From Candidatus Cloacimonadota bacterium (GTDB taxonomy: Bacteria > Cloacimonadota > Cloacimonadia > Cloacimonadales > Cloacimonadaceae): a stretch of 15,472 nucleotides of DNA. A program made the translations under genes and the position numbers. Shown here in pieces: positions 1 through 8,589 of this stretch. The stretch spans positions 1-15,472 of the forward strand of contig JAQVMI010000007.1 in assembly GCA_028703735.1 (NCBI GenBank), in the 5' to 3' direction. The notes under the pieces were generated by a model, which saw nothing but the letters and a program-made list of their open reading frames with translations, did no database searches and was not told the DNA's origin. Within the stretch, counting starts at the first letter, position 1; the number at the start of each line of letters is the position of its first letter.

Positions 1-1177
1 CAGGACGTCTGAAGTTCAAGCGTTCCTTCAGTGTCCCAAATGCTTTTTCCACAAAATCTTTGTTTCGGTAAATTTCCAGAGCTTCGATGGGATCCTTTAC
101 CTCATTGCTGAGTAGCACAAAGTATCCATAGTTCTTCTTTGCTTCTTCGATAGCCTCCTGCTTGGCTGTTACAATTGTTCCTCTTGCCGGAGTGGTCTTT
201 ATGTCAAAATATTTGGCGTACCGGCTTTCGTGTTCAGGGTTCCTCTTGCCACTTTCCAGTTCTCTCTGAAGTGCGCAGAGTAGGATATTAGAGTTCTTTT
301 CGTCCTCTACAGCTTTCTCTGTGTTTAAATATAAGTGGATATACATACATCGTTCCCCTTTTAGGGTGTCTTTGCAATATGGACGATCCTGCGAATAAGC
401 CCAGCTTATGGTGGTAGAACTGGCGTACAGATCATACTTCTCATTGTAGTTTGTCCAAGTACGAATTGATTCACGTACCTTATCCAGTTCGGTCTTCACA
501 AATTTCAGCGATACTTTCGTGGCGATCAGGAACTTCAGATGGTTTTTATACAAGCCATTGATATTGTCTTCACAGTAAAATCCTCTGTCCATAACCAGCT
601 TGACTTTCCCATACCCTAAGAAATCGATGTCTGCCAGAAGGTTCTTTAGCGTTTTCATGTAGGGAATGTTTCCTGCCAGCTTGCGGTAGTAAAATGGGAG
701 ATTAGATTTTTCACCGAAGAGAAGAGCAAGATTAATCTGTGGTAGTGGATCATGGTCTTTGTTCATACCGTATCTTACTTGGCTCAGACACTTGGAATAG
801 CTCGATATTGAGGTTGTGTCATACGCCCAGTATTCATTCTCGATTCGGTGTTTTCCCTGCAAACGAAAAAAATACTCCCTGGCTTCTTCACCAATGGACG
901 CAAACAATTCGCTGCTTCTCTGGGAAGGGATGTTCTTCCCACAAGGATGCTTATGGGTGGCCGCCCATTTAGGAAAACGGCTCAAGGGGTTCCTGTCTTC
1001 AATAATCAGGTAGTAGGCAGTTGACAGAATCTGCTTATAGATATCAGGAAAACACTTAATGAACCCATGTTTTCTTGTGGCAAATCAGTGAAGATTCAGG
1101 TAGATTTTGTCCCGGATAGTCAATTCTGCAATCGGTGCAGTTTTAGGGCTATTCGCCCACTCTTTCGTCCTACTCAT
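1..1177 (-). pseudogene. IS4/IS1634-type DDE transposase, interrupted and cut by window edge
   Basis: Reading the minus strand from the ATG at 1177 gives 30 codons, then an in-frame TGA (1087-1085). The same frame then stays open from 1084 to base 1, about 361 codons, and continues beyond the window. The open part has DDE transposase features: YDTTSISSYS carrying a likely first catalytic Asp, LVMDRGFYCED carrying the second, and near the window edge YRNKDFVEKAFGTLKERL, which fits the Y-R-E-K signature around the catalytic Glu of the IS4 superfamily. FPDIYKQIL and NPLSRFPKWA, before the first Asp, also resemble this group. After the TGA the next in-frame ATG lies near 757, inside the catalytic domain, so an intact product is unlikely unless a rare start is used. 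The 30 residues before the stop do not resemble the usual N-terminus, which suggests further decay. Terminal inverted repeats could not be assigned because the left end is outside the window. Confidence 0.8.
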
Positions 1178-1184
1178 GTCATAA

Positions 1185-1199
1185 CTTATTGAAAATAAG
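1185..1199. repeat. Short perfect inverted repeat upstream of the transposase
   Basis: CTTATT and AATAAG flank a 3-nt GAA loop, giving a perfect 6-bp dyad eight bases upstream of the transposase ATG. It has no following T-run, so it is not a convincing terminator. It could be part of the insertion-sequence end or simply A/T-rich chance. The rest of 1178-1366 holds no gene that I can support. Confidence 0.35.
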
Positions 1200-1352
1200 A
1201 CAGAACTTGTTGAACAGTCTCAAATAGATAGCACTAAAGTTATAAATTTATTAAGCTGGGTTGATTTCTGAACAGCCACTTTATCTGGTACCACAGTAAG
1301 GCAAACCAAAACTTGACAGATACCTTAGTCTGATTTTTTTGGTTCAAATCAA

Positions 1353-1358
1353 TACAAT
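1353..1358 (+). promoter_or_regulatory. Possible -10 box of the tRNA-Leu/tig transcript
   Basis: TACAAT lies nine bases before the first base of tRNA-Leu and matches the sigma-70 -10 consensus at five of six positions. The hexamer 17 bases upstream (CTGATT, 1330-1335) is a poor -35. A good TTGACA at 1313-1318 is too far away (34-nt spacer) to pair with it. The position is right for a tRNA promoter, but the call is tentative. Confidence 0.4.
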
Positions 1359-1366
1359 CCGATACT

Positions 1367-1453
1367 GCGAAAGTGGCGGAATTGGCAGACGCGCTGGACT
1401 TAGGATCCAGTGAGGTTAAACTCGTAGGGGTTCGAGTCCCCTCTTTCGCACCA
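1367..1453 (+). tRNA. tRNA-Leu, anticodon UAG
   Basis: An 87-nt class II tRNA with acceptor arms GCGAAAG and CTTTCGC, a discriminator A and an encoded CCA end. The anticodon stem CTGGA/TCCAG closes the loop CTTAGGA, so the anticodon is UAG, reading CUA and probably other CUN leucine codons. A long variable arm (around TGAGGTTAAACTCGT) and a T-arm with GGTTCGAGTCC are present, as expected for tRNA-Leu. The gene ends 29 nt before the tig start codon with no visible terminator, so tRNA and tig are probably co-transcribed and separated by tRNA end processing. Confidence 0.97.
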
Positions 1454-1482
1454 AACAAGTTATTAAACAACAGGAGATAAAA

Positions 1483-2781
1483 GTGCAGGTAGAATTCAAT
1501 CCCATCAATGCCGTAACCAAAGAGATCAATATCACAGTTCCTCTCGAAAGAGCGAATAAGGAATACCAGAAGTATCTTCGTAAAGCAGCCCGCGATGTTG
1601 CTATCCCAGGATTCCGCAAAGGTAAGGCACCCCTTGCCATGGTGGAAAGAATGCATTCCGAAACCATTATGGACTATTTTTACAAAGAAATAGTAGATGT
1701 GATTTTTGATGAAGTGGTGGAAGAACATGAGGTTCATTTTTTGCTTTTCCCGGAAGTGAAAGATGTGATCTGGGAAAAAGACACGGATATGAAGATCAAA
1801 ATAGAGATAGAACACGAACCCACAATAGAATTTAAACAATTGGAAGGTCTTAGCATTCCTCACAAGCCAAAGCTTCTGGAAGATGAAGTGGCAGCTTATT
1901 TGGATAACCTGCGCCAGGAACATAGCCGGATTATGGACGTGGAAACCGCTATAGAGAACGACAATGTGGATATTGAGCTAACTTTCTCTCATGGTAGTGA
2001 AAGCTTCACTCGAACCGGAAGTTTCTTAGCTGGAACCGAGACTAATTTCAGGTCTTTGGAAGTTTTGATGGGCTGTAAAACCGGTGACAAACTGGAAACC
2101 AAGATAGATGGCAGATCCATCATGCTGGCTACTCGTGAACCTGGCTTGAATTTGGAACATCATTTCATGTACCCTTGCCAGATAATCGTGAATAGCATCA
2201 CCCGTCAGCAATTACCGGAGCTTGATGATGAATTTGCCAAAGATATGGAATTTGATAGCCTGGAACAAATGAAGCAGAAGATTGCAGATGATATGCGCTT
2301 GCGCAACGAACACTTAAACATCAATATAGACTGCCAAAGTGTGGTAGGAAAGCTGTTTGTGGATAACAACTTCGATATTCCCAACAAAACCATAGAATAC
2401 CTTGCAAAAAAGGAAGCAGAGAAGATAGATAATCCTGAATACCGCAAATATTACGAATATCAATACAGCATGCAAATTGCTCAGGAACTGGTAACCATGT
2501 ATATCATGAATAATTTGCGCAAAGCCATGCCTATGGAGGTTTCTCCTGAAATGCTGGAAGAGTATTATACTCACGAGGCAATATTAGAGGATATAAGCGT
2601 GGAAGCATATAAAGACTCCTATAGTGATGAGATAAACACCGAGGAATTTAAACATGCGGTTCAGAACTATTTTATCCTGCGTCAAATATGCCAAAACAGC
2701 AGTTTCTTTGTAGCAGAGGAACCAACTGAAACAGAGATCCCCGAAGCAGAATTGATAGATCAGGAAACAACGGAGGAATAA
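1483..2781 (+). CDS. tig: Trigger factor, ribosome-associated chaperone
   Basis: 432 residues, the usual trigger-factor length, starting at GTG with AGGAG (1472-1476) seven bases upstream. Trigger factor binds the ribosome at protein L23 and shields nascent chains as they leave the exit tunnel. The N-terminal domain carries the ribosome-docking signature GFRKGKAP (residues 43-50). The middle region (about 150-240) sits where the FKBP-type peptidyl-prolyl isomerase domain belongs, but the usual phenylalanine/proline-rich FIPGFE active-site segment is not recognisable, only [15 protein letters not shown]. Isomerase activity may therefore be reduced or absent (inference). The sequence then resumes the family pattern with [11 protein letters not shown] and a helical C-terminal chaperone domain with an acidic tail. 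Its TAA shares one base with the clpP ATG, the classic tig-clpP-clpX order. Confidence 0.96.
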   Translation: MQVEFNPINAVTKEINITVPLERANKEYQKYLRKAARDVAIPGFRKGKAPLAMVERMHSETIMDYFYKEIVDVIFDEVVEEHEVHFLLFPEVKDVIWEKDTDMKIKIEIEHEPTIEFKQLEGLSIPHKPKLLEDEVAAYLDNLRQEHSRIMDVETAIENDNVDIELTFSHGSESFTRTGSFLAGTETNFRSLEVLMGCKTGDKLETKIDGRSIMLATREPGLNLEHHFMYPCQIIVNSITRQQLPELDDEFAKDMEFDSLEQMKQKIADDMRLRNEHLNINIDCQSVVGKLFVDNNFDIPNKTIEYLAKKEAEKIDNPEYRKYYEYQYSMQIAQELVTMYIMNNLRKAMPMEVSPEMLEEYYTHEAILEDISVEAYKDSYSDEINTEEFKHAVQNYFILRQICQNSSFFVAEEPTETEIPEAELIDQETTEE

Positions 2782-3365
2782 TGAATTTTATACCTATGGT
2801 AATTGAACAAGTAGGACGTGGAGAACGCGCTTATGACATTTATTCCCGCCTTTTGAAGGACAGAATTGTTTTTCTGGGAGGGGTTATTGAAGATAATCTG
2901 GCGAATACCGTTGTGGCACAATTGCTCCATCTGGAAGGCGAAGATTCCGAGCGTGACATCTATATGTACATTAATAGTCCCGGTGGCGTAATATCCTCCG
3001 GATTGGCTATATATGATACAATGCAGTATATTAAACCCAGAGTCAGCACCATTTGCATTGGTCAAGCAGCCAGCATGGCTGCAGTACTTTTGGCTGCCGG
3101 TGCTCCCGGAAAAAGAACAGCCCTACCCAATAGTAGAGTAATGATTCATCAACCCATGGGCGGAGCACATGGTCAAGCTGCCGATATCGAAATTCAGGCA
3201 AAGGAAATATTATACTTACGCGAACGCATGAACGATATCTTGCACAATCACACCGGACAAAGCATAGAAAAAATATTGGAAGATACCGATAGAAACTATT
3301 TTATGAGTGCCATGGAAGCAATGTCCTATGGAATTATAGACGAAGTATTAGCAGCCCGTAAATAG
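2781..3365 (+). CDS. clpP: ATP-dependent Clp protease proteolytic subunit
   Basis: 194 residues, close to the mature family length. ClpP forms a double heptameric barrel that degrades proteins fed in by ClpX or another Clp ATPase in the cytoplasm. The nucleophile Ser98 lies in GQAASMAA and the base His123 in [14 protein letters not shown] (65-69) and the handle region HTGQS are also present. At the third triad position, where most ClpPs have Asp (DRDYFMS-type motif), this protein reads DTDRNYFMS, so the residue is Asn172 (codon AAC). Listeria monocytogenes ClpP1 is a known case of a natural Ser-His-Asn triad, so the protein need not be dead, but its activity may depend strongly on partners. 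The start overlaps the tig stop (TAATG), with GGAGG at 2772-2776. The N-terminus [21 protein letters not shown] is typical. Confidence 0.97.
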   Translation: MNFIPMVIEQVGRGERAYDIYSRLLKDRIVFLGGVIEDNLANTVVAQLLHLEGEDSERDIYMYINSPGGVISSGLAIYDTMQYIKPRVSTICIGQAASMAAVLLAAGAPGKRTALPNSRVMIHQPMGGAHGQAADIEIQAKEILYLRERMNDILHNHTGQSIEKILEDTDRNYFMSAMEAMSYGIIDEVLAARK

Positions 3366-3382
3366 CTGATTGCATTTGGCAG

Positions 3383-3411
3383 AACATCTCTGACAGATGA
3401 AGAAAGATGTT
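3383..3411 (+). promoter_or_regulatory. Alternative hairpins between clpP and clpX
   Basis: AACATCT (3383-3389) can pair with AGATGTT (3405-3411) across a 15-nt loop. The CATCT within it can instead pair with AGATG (3395-3399) across a 5-nt loop. The two foldings exclude each other. No T-run follows, so this is not a normal intrinsic terminator. It could tune read-through or mRNA stability between clpP and clpX, or be chance. A TATACT at 3454-3459 could serve as a -10 box for a separate clpX promoter, but it has no good -35. Confidence 0.25.
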
Positions 3412-3494
3412 TACAAATAGAGACTCTTGGAATTAGTGGAAAATTGACTAATCTATACTACAGACGTTATTGAAAATGACTACAGGAGGATTTT

Positions 3495-4739
3495 TTGGAT
3501 AAATACCAAACTCTGAGCTGTTCCTTTTGCGGAAGAGCTGAAAACGAAGTTAAAAACTTGATTCGTGGTATTGGTGGAAATATTTGCGATGAATGCATCG
3601 TGATGTGCCACACAATTATTGATTCTAACAAAGCGGAAACAGCTACGGAAGAATTTGATGCCCCGGTACCAAGCAAAATAAAGAGCTTTTTGGATCAGTA
3701 TGTAATAGGGCAGGATAAGGCAAAAGAGATTATTGCCGTTGCTGTTTATAACCATTACAAACGCATATACAAACAAAAATCCGGTGATGAAATTGATCTG
3801 GAAAAAAGCAATATCATGATGATAGGTCCCACCGGAAGTGGGAAAACCTTGATAGGGCAAACCTTGGCACGTTTTTTGAAGGTTCCCTTTGCCATCAGTG
3901 ATGCTACCACCTTAACCGAAGCAGGATACGTTGGTGAAGATGTGGAAAACATATTGGTTCGCCTGCTGCAAAATGCCAATTACGATGTGGCAAAAGCAGA
4001 ACGAGGCATTGTTTATATTGACGAAATTGATAAAATAAGCCGCAAGTCCGAAACTCCCTCCATAACCCGCGACGTTAGCGGTGAAGGGGTACAGCAAGCT
4101 CTGCTAAAGATTTTGGAAGGCACCAAGGTAAACGTTCCACCCAAAGGTGGTCGTAAACATCCCCAACAAGAATTTATCGAGATCGACACAAAGAACATCC
4201 TGTTTATTGCCGGTGGAGCATTCTTTGGTTTGGAAAAAATTATCAAAGAACGCATGGATAAAAAAGCCATCGGCTTCGATGTGGAGCTGGGCAAGAAACA
4301 GGAAGATGCCACAATTTTTGATCAAACCACTCCGCACGATTTGCTGAAATATGGCTTGATTCCAGAGCTAATTGGCAGAATGCCTGTAATCTGCACTCTG
4401 CACGAGCTAACCGAAGAAGCTTTGATTGATATCCTGATGAAACCCAAGAACGCCATCTGTAAACAGTATCAGAAGTTTTTTGAGATGGATGGGGTGGATC
4501 TGAAATTTGAAGAGAAAGCCTTGAAAGAGATTGCCAGAATAGCTATAAAACAAAAAACCGGAGCACGTGGTTTACGATCCATCATGGAAAAATTTATGCT
4601 GAAGATTATGTTCGACATTCCAGACCGTAAAGATATTGAATCCTGCATAATCACAGAAAGCGTTGTAAATCAAGCAGAAGAACCGGAATTTGGACTTGTT
4701 AAGCCTATAATCCCACAGAATAATGCCGCAAACAGGTGA
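3495..4739 (+). CDS. clpX: ClpX, AAA+ unfoldase of the Clp protease
   Basis: 414 residues starting at TTG, chosen because a strong AGGAGG (3484-3489) lies five bases upstream and the N-terminus then matches the family. The N-terminal zinc-binding domain has Cys9, Cys12, Cys31 and Cys34. The AAA+ module has Walker A GPTGSGKT (111-118), pore loop GYVG (144-147), Walker B IVYIDEID (172-179), a candidate arginine finger in ELIGRMP (291-297) and sensor 2 GARGLR (356-361). The ClpP-docking loop tripeptide IGF is at 259-261, so it should engage the ClpP encoded upstream. ClpX hexamers unfold tagged substrates using ATP and thread them into ClpP. Thirteen bases separate it from pepP, which suggests that clpX heads the long run of genes up to trmL. 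Confidence 0.98.
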   Translation: MDKYQTLSCSFCGRAENEVKNLIRGIGGNICDECIVMCHTIIDSNKAETATEEFDAPVPSKIKSFLDQYVIGQDKAKEIIAVAVYNHYKRIYKQKSGDEIDLEKSNIMMIGPTGSGKTLIGQTLARFLKVPFAISDATTLTEAGYVGEDVENILVRLLQNANYDVAKAERGIVYIDEIDKISRKSETPSITRDVSGEGVQQALLKILEGTKVNVPPKGGRKHPQQEFIEIDTKNILFIAGGAFFGLEKIIKERMDKKAIGFDVELGKKQEDATIFDQTTPHDLLKYGLIPELIGRMPVICTLHELTEEALIDILMKPKNAICKQYQKFFEMDGVDLKFEEKALKEIARIAIKQKTGARGLRSIMEKFMLKIMFDIPDRKDIESCIITESVVNQAEEPEFGLVKPIIPQNNAANR

Positions 4740-4752
4740 TAAAGGAGCATAA

Positions 4753-5988
4753 ATGACTGCAGAAGTAACCACTCCACGTAGAGAAAAGCTTGCCAATCTG
4801 CTATCCGATGGCGAGAATATAATCGTATTTGCCAATTCGCAGGCAGCCCTATCAAAGTTAGTCCAAGACAATAACTTCCTGTATCTTACAGGATTGAACA
4901 ATCCCGAACTTATCTATGTGGCTGGAAAATTCGGTGGTCGCTTTAACGACATGCTTTTTATTGAACGAAGTGATCCGGAACGCATTGTGTGGGAAGGAGA
5001 AAAACTAAACGCAGAAGAAGCTGCTAAGATAAGCGGAATAAAAAGAATAAAGTATCTTGATGAGTTTTATGCTGTACTATCGGGTATGTGCCCCATGATG
5101 AATACCATATACTCTAACCTTGGCTTTGTAGCTCTGGACAGACCAATGACCTACCCAATGTATATGTTGGAACCGATTCGCAGCAAACACCCTCAGATTG
5201 AGATTAAGCAATTGAATAACCTCATTACTCCACTTAGAAAGGTGAAAGACGAGTGGGAACTGCAACAATTGCAGAAGGCTATCGATATCACCGGCAAAGG
5301 GATTATGGATGCTATGGAGAATACTACAGCAACCATGATGGAGTACGAACTGGAAGCCATGCTCTTTTACCGGATGCAACGTAATGGAGTTAAAAACTGG
5401 GGATTTGCACCCATTATTGCAGCAGGCTTAAATGCCTCCACCCTACACTATGAAAAAAACAATAGCCGTATTGAAACGGGGGACCTTATCCTGATGGATG
5501 TGGGAGCTTCCTACAACAACTATAGTGCTGATATCACCAGATGTTTCCCAGCCGGAGCAACCTTTAGCGAACGTCAGAAACAAATATATTCCCTCGTCCT
5601 GGATACTCAGAAAAGGGTTATAGAGATGATTAAGCCCGGTGTAACCCTTGCTGAGTTAAATCAGGCTACTACTACTCTCTTGGCGGAAGGTTTACTTGTA
5701 ATCGGCTTAATTGAAGATACTGATGATGTCACTAAATATTACATGCACAGCGTTAGCCATTTTTTAGGTATGGACACGCACGATTTAGGTGGTCGCAGTG
5801 CTATCCTGGAAACAGGCAATGTGATAACCGTGGAACCCGGTATTTATATACCGGAAGAGAAGCTGGGAATTCGCATCGAGGACGATGTTCTGGTAACAGA
5901 ATCCGGATATTGCGTGCTATCCCAAAACATCCCCAAGGAAATTGCAGAACTGGAAGAGATTCGTAAAGCAGCTTTGGAAAAGAAATGA
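4753..5988 (+). CDS. pepP: Xaa-Pro aminopeptidase (M24 metallopeptidase)
   Basis: 411 residues, slightly shorter than E. coli PepP. The enzyme removes N-terminal residues that precede proline, using two metal ions, in the cytoplasm. The N-terminal half is the creatinase/aminopeptidase P N domain and the C-terminal half the pita-bread fold. The five expected metal ligands are visible: Asp249 (LILMDVGASY), Asp260 (YSADITR), His336 (HSVSHFLGMD), Glu361 (VEPGIY) and Glu376 (GIRIEDD). His343 in THDLGG is the usual second histidine. A GGAG lies just before the ATG. The stop overlaps the coaD start by four bases (ATGA), so translation is probably coupled. Paired with ClpXP, it would help finish peptide breakdown (inference). 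Confidence 0.94.
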   Translation: MTAEVTTPRREKLANLLSDGENIIVFANSQAALSKLVQDNNFLYLTGLNNPELIYVAGKFGGRFNDMLFIERSDPERIVWEGEKLNAEEAAKISGIKRIKYLDEFYAVLSGMCPMMNTIYSNLGFVALDRPMTYPMYMLEPIRSKHPQIEIKQLNNLITPLRKVKDEWELQQLQKAIDITGKGIMDAMENTTATMMEYELEAMLFYRMQRNGVKNWGFAPIIAAGLNASTLHYEKNNSRIETGDLILMDVGASYNNYSADITRCFPAGATFSERQKQIYSLVLDTQKRVIEMIKPGVTLAELNQATTTLLAEGLLVIGLIEDTDDVTKYYMHSVSHFLGMDTHDLGGRSAILETGNVITVEPGIYIPEEKLGIRIEDDVLVTESGYCVLSQNIPKEIAELEEIRKAALEKK

Positions 5989-6473
5989 CCACTGTAATAT
6001 ATCCCGGAACTTTCGATCCCGTCACCCTGGGTCATCTGAATATTCTGGAGAAAGCCTGTCTGATGTTCGATAGCGTTATAATGGCTGTAGCAGATCAAAC
6101 CGGCAAACAAACAGCCTTCACTCTGGAAGAACGTTATCAGCTATGCAAAACAGCCACAGAAAACATGCCCAAGGTGCAGGTTACAATGTTTCAGGGTTTG
6201 TTTGTAGATTACGCTCGCAGCCAAAATTGCCGCATAATGGTTCGGGGTATGAGAGCTGTGTCAGATTTTGAATACGAGCTTTCTTTGGCTTTAACCAATA
6301 AAAAACTGAATCCCGATGTGGAAACAGTATTTCTGGTTCCCAGCCTCAGATACATGTATTTATCATCATCTATGATCCGTCAACTTGCAGCTTTGGGAGG
6401 TCCTTTGGAAGATTTTGTCCCATCCTGCGTAGCAAAAGCCCTTAAACGCAAGTTTTTTGTAGTTAACGCATAA
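5985..6473 (+). CDS. coaD: Phosphopantetheine adenylyltransferase
   Basis: 162 residues, the standard size. CoaD transfers AMP from ATP to 4'-phosphopantetheine, giving dephospho-CoA, the penultimate step of coenzyme A synthesis. The nucleotidyltransferase motif TLGH (residues 14-17) follows YPGTFDPV. RGMRAVSDFEYE (87-98) and the second nucleotide motif SSSMIR (127-132) are both present. The ATG overlaps the pepP stop by four bases and dnaB starts immediately after the TAA, so the gene is deep inside the operon with no room for its own promoter outside coding sequence. I see nothing unusual in it. Confidence 0.97.
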   Translation: MTTVIYPGTFDPVTLGHLNILEKACLMFDSVIMAVADQTGKQTAFTLEERYQLCKTATENMPKVQVTMFQGLFVDYARSQNCRIMVRGMRAVSDFEYELSLALTNKKLNPDVETVFLVPSLRYMYLSSSMIRQLAALGGPLEDFVPSCVAKALKRKFFVVNA

Positions 6474-7847
6474 ATGGCAGAAAGAAGTAAAACCGAAAAG
6501 CTGGATAAAGCTGTAGTAGAGCGAAGCTTACCCGCAGATATAAATGCAGAAGCCGCAATACTTTCTGCGATGCTTATAGATAGTGATGTAGTTAGCAAGG
6601 GTATAGAGAAGATAAAAGAAGAATTTCTGTACCGCAATGCGCACAAGATAATCTTCCGCACCATGGAAGAGCTATTCAATGAAAGCATCGAAATTGATAT
6701 TTTAACCATGATTAACAGACTGGAACGCAATAATCTGCTGGAAAAAATAGGTGGAATTCCATATCTAAACGAGATTGCAGACTTTGTGGTTTCCAGTGCA
6801 AATTTTGATTATCATCTGAATATTGTAACCGAGCAAGCCCTTTTAAGACATTTAATTTTGGCATCCAAGGGTATAATTGAATCCTGCTACACCGCTGCAA
6901 AGCCGGTAAAAACCATTGTGGATGAAGCAGAACAAGCAATTTTTACCATAGCCGAATTACCCAGCCATCAGGGTTTTCAGCGGATAGATACAATTAGTGC
7001 CGAAGTTTTGCATACTATAGATCAGATTGCCTCTACCAAGATTCCCGTAACCGGTGTAAGCACAGGATTTTCGGATCTGGACAGATTAACCGGTGGGTTC
7101 CGTCCTGGTCAGTTCATTATCCTGGCAGCCCGCCCTGCAATGGGAAAAACTTCTCTTGCGCTTAATATAGCCTCTCATGCAGCGGTAAACCTGAATAAAA
7201 AGGTTGGCATTTTCACCATGGAAATGGCTGCTGATGAAGTGATTATGAGGATGTTTAGCTCTGCCTCGGAAGTAAACATGGATAGCATGCTAAAAGGTTA
7301 TGGCATGAACGAGGAAAAGCTGATCCGCATCATGCAAGCTTCGGAAGTTCTTTCCACCCGGCAAATATTCATAGACGAATCCGGTACAAATACTCCCCTG
7401 GATATAAGAGCTAAAACACGTAGATTAGCAGCAGAAGTAGGTGGTTTAGATTTGATTGTGATAGACTATTTGCAGCTTATGACCTTGCCCAGAGATAAAG
7501 ATAACCGTCAGCAGGAGATCTCCGAAATCTCTCGTGCTTTAAAGATTTTAGCAAAAGACATGAAAATCCCGGTGCTTGCCCTGTCCCAGCTAAACCGCGC
7601 TGCCGAAACAAGAGAAGATAAAAGACCAAAGCTTGCTGATCTTAGAGAATCCGGAGCTATAGAACAGGATGCAGACTTGGTGATGTTTATCTACCGCGAC
7701 GAATACTACTATCCGGATAAAACTGAAAAACCCGGTATAGCAGAAATTATCGTAAGTAAGAATAGGCATGGCTCCACCGGAAATGTAGATTTGGGCTTTG
7801 TGAAAGAATTCACCTTATTCCGCCCACTCGACAATATGCATGATTAG
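6474..7847 (+). CDS. dnaB: Replicative DNA helicase DnaB
   Basis: 457 residues, the usual length. DnaB is the hexameric 5'-3' helicase at the replication fork, also binding primase through its N-terminal domain. The N-terminal helical domain (about 18-120) begins with SLPADINAEAAILSAML. The RecA-like domain starts at GFSDLDRLTGGF (198-209), with Walker A ARPAMGKT (219-226), Walker B LIVIDYLQ (327-334), the ESGAIEQDAD segment (392-401) and the KNRHG signature (429-433). The usual intein insertion sites in the P-loop and near ESGAIEQ are uninterrupted. It starts directly after the coaD stop, and its last eight bases overlap the mlaE start. Confidence 0.98.
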   Translation: MAERSKTEKLDKAVVERSLPADINAEAAILSAMLIDSDVVSKGIEKIKEEFLYRNAHKIIFRTMEELFNESIEIDILTMINRLERNNLLEKIGGIPYLNEIADFVVSSANFDYHLNIVTEQALLRHLILASKGIIESCYTAAKPVKTIVDEAEQAIFTIAELPSHQGFQRIDTISAEVLHTIDQIASTKIPVTGVSTGFSDLDRLTGGFRPGQFIILAARPAMGKTSLALNIASHAAVNLNKKVGIFTMEMAADEVIMRMFSSASEVNMDSMLKGYGMNEEKLIRIMQASEVLSTRQIFIDESGTNTPLDIRAKTRRLAAEVGGLDLIVIDYLQLMTLPRDKDNRQQEISEISRALKILAKDMKIPVLALSQLNRAAETREDKRPKLADLRESGAIEQDADLVMFIYRDEYYYPDKTEKPGIAEIIVSKNRHGSTGNVDLGFVKEFTLFRPLDNMHD

Positions 7848-8589
7848 CAATCTTCTTGCCGGAACAGGTGAATTTACCATCTTCATTGGAAAAACACTGG
7901 CATGCTTTCCCTCGTTGGGAAAAAGACGCCGGGAATTTCTGATTCAGTTTAAGCGCATCGGTTATGATTCGCTTTTTTTAATAGCTCTCACCGCTGCCTT
8001 CACGGGTTTAGTAACCGCCTTGCAAGCTGTTTATCAATCCAAGGGATATATCCCGATGAATTTGCTAAGTGTGCTAATTGGAAAATCCACCATGATAGAG
8101 CTTGCTCCTGTGCTTACCGCTTTGGTGTTAACCGGAAAAGTGGGTGCCTCTCTTGCCGCAGAAATAGGGACGATGAGGGTTAGCGAACAAATTGACGCCT
8201 TGCAAAGCATGAATATTAATCCCTACCAGTTTCTTTATATGCCACGGGTTGCTGCAGGAATTATTGCTTTTCCCCTTATCACAATCTTTGCTAATGCTGT
8301 TGGGATATTATGCGCATGGTATTTCTCCTGGCTACGCTATGGCATACACTACTACACTTTTTTTAACAACATGCGCAGCTATTTTGAACCCTCGGATTTA
8401 TGGGGTGGATTGCTGAAATCCCTGGTTTTCGGCTTCATTATCACTGGTTTTGCCTGTTTTCATGGTGATCGCTGTTTTGGGGGAGCGGAAGGTGTTGGCA
8501 GAGCTACCACGCAAACAGTTGTTTATTCTGCCGTAGCAATTTTGGTAATGGATTTTATGGTTGCCTGGGTGCTTTTTGGAGCTATGTAA
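7840..8589 (+). CDS. mlaE: MlaE/YrbE-family ABC lipid-transport permease
   Basis: 249 residues, the normal MlaE length. MlaE is the inner-membrane permease of the Mla phospholipid transport system, working with the MlaF ATPase and an MCE-domain protein (MlaD) between inner and outer membranes. The family core is clear: ELAPVLTALVLTGKVGASLA followed by AEIGTMRVSEQIDAL (residues 87-121 together), plus hydrophobic segments at about 44-65, 87-109, 138-163, 194-208 and 225-247. It begins at an ATG inside the last codons of dnaB (8-bp overlap), with no obvious ribosome site, which suggests coupled translation. The next gene is a substrate-binding lipoprotein, not mlaF or mlaD, so its ATPase and MCE partners must be elsewhere or this permease works in a different set-up. 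Confidence 0.92.
   Translation: MISNLLAGTGEFTIFIGKTLACFPSLGKRRREFLIQFKRIGYDSLFLIALTAAFTGLVTALQAVYQSKGYIPMNLLSVLIGKSTMIELAPVLTALVLTGKVGASLAAEIGTMRVSEQIDALQSMNINPYQFLYMPRVAAGIIAFPLITIFANAVGILCAWYFSWLRYGIHYYTFFNNMRSYFEPSDLWGGLLKSLVFGFIITGFACFHGDRCFGGAEGVGRATTQTVVYSAVAILVMDFMVAWVLFGAM

Noticed and set aside
739..1013. Two short plus-strand open frames in the transposase region
   Set aside because: They are antisense to the much longer transposase-like reading frame and match nothing recognisable.
1085..1087. TGA read as an amino acid
   Set aside because: clpX, pepP and the substrate-binding protein gene all end with TGA, so the standard bacterial code applies.
1240..1923. 227-codon minus-strand open frame across tRNA-Leu and the start of tig
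   Set aside because: It runs antisense through a clear tRNA and a clear trigger-factor gene; its product is Phe/His-rich with no recognisable domain.
7128..7151. Intein at the dnaB P-loop
   Set aside because: The Walker A region ARPAMGKT and the later conserved segments are continuous.
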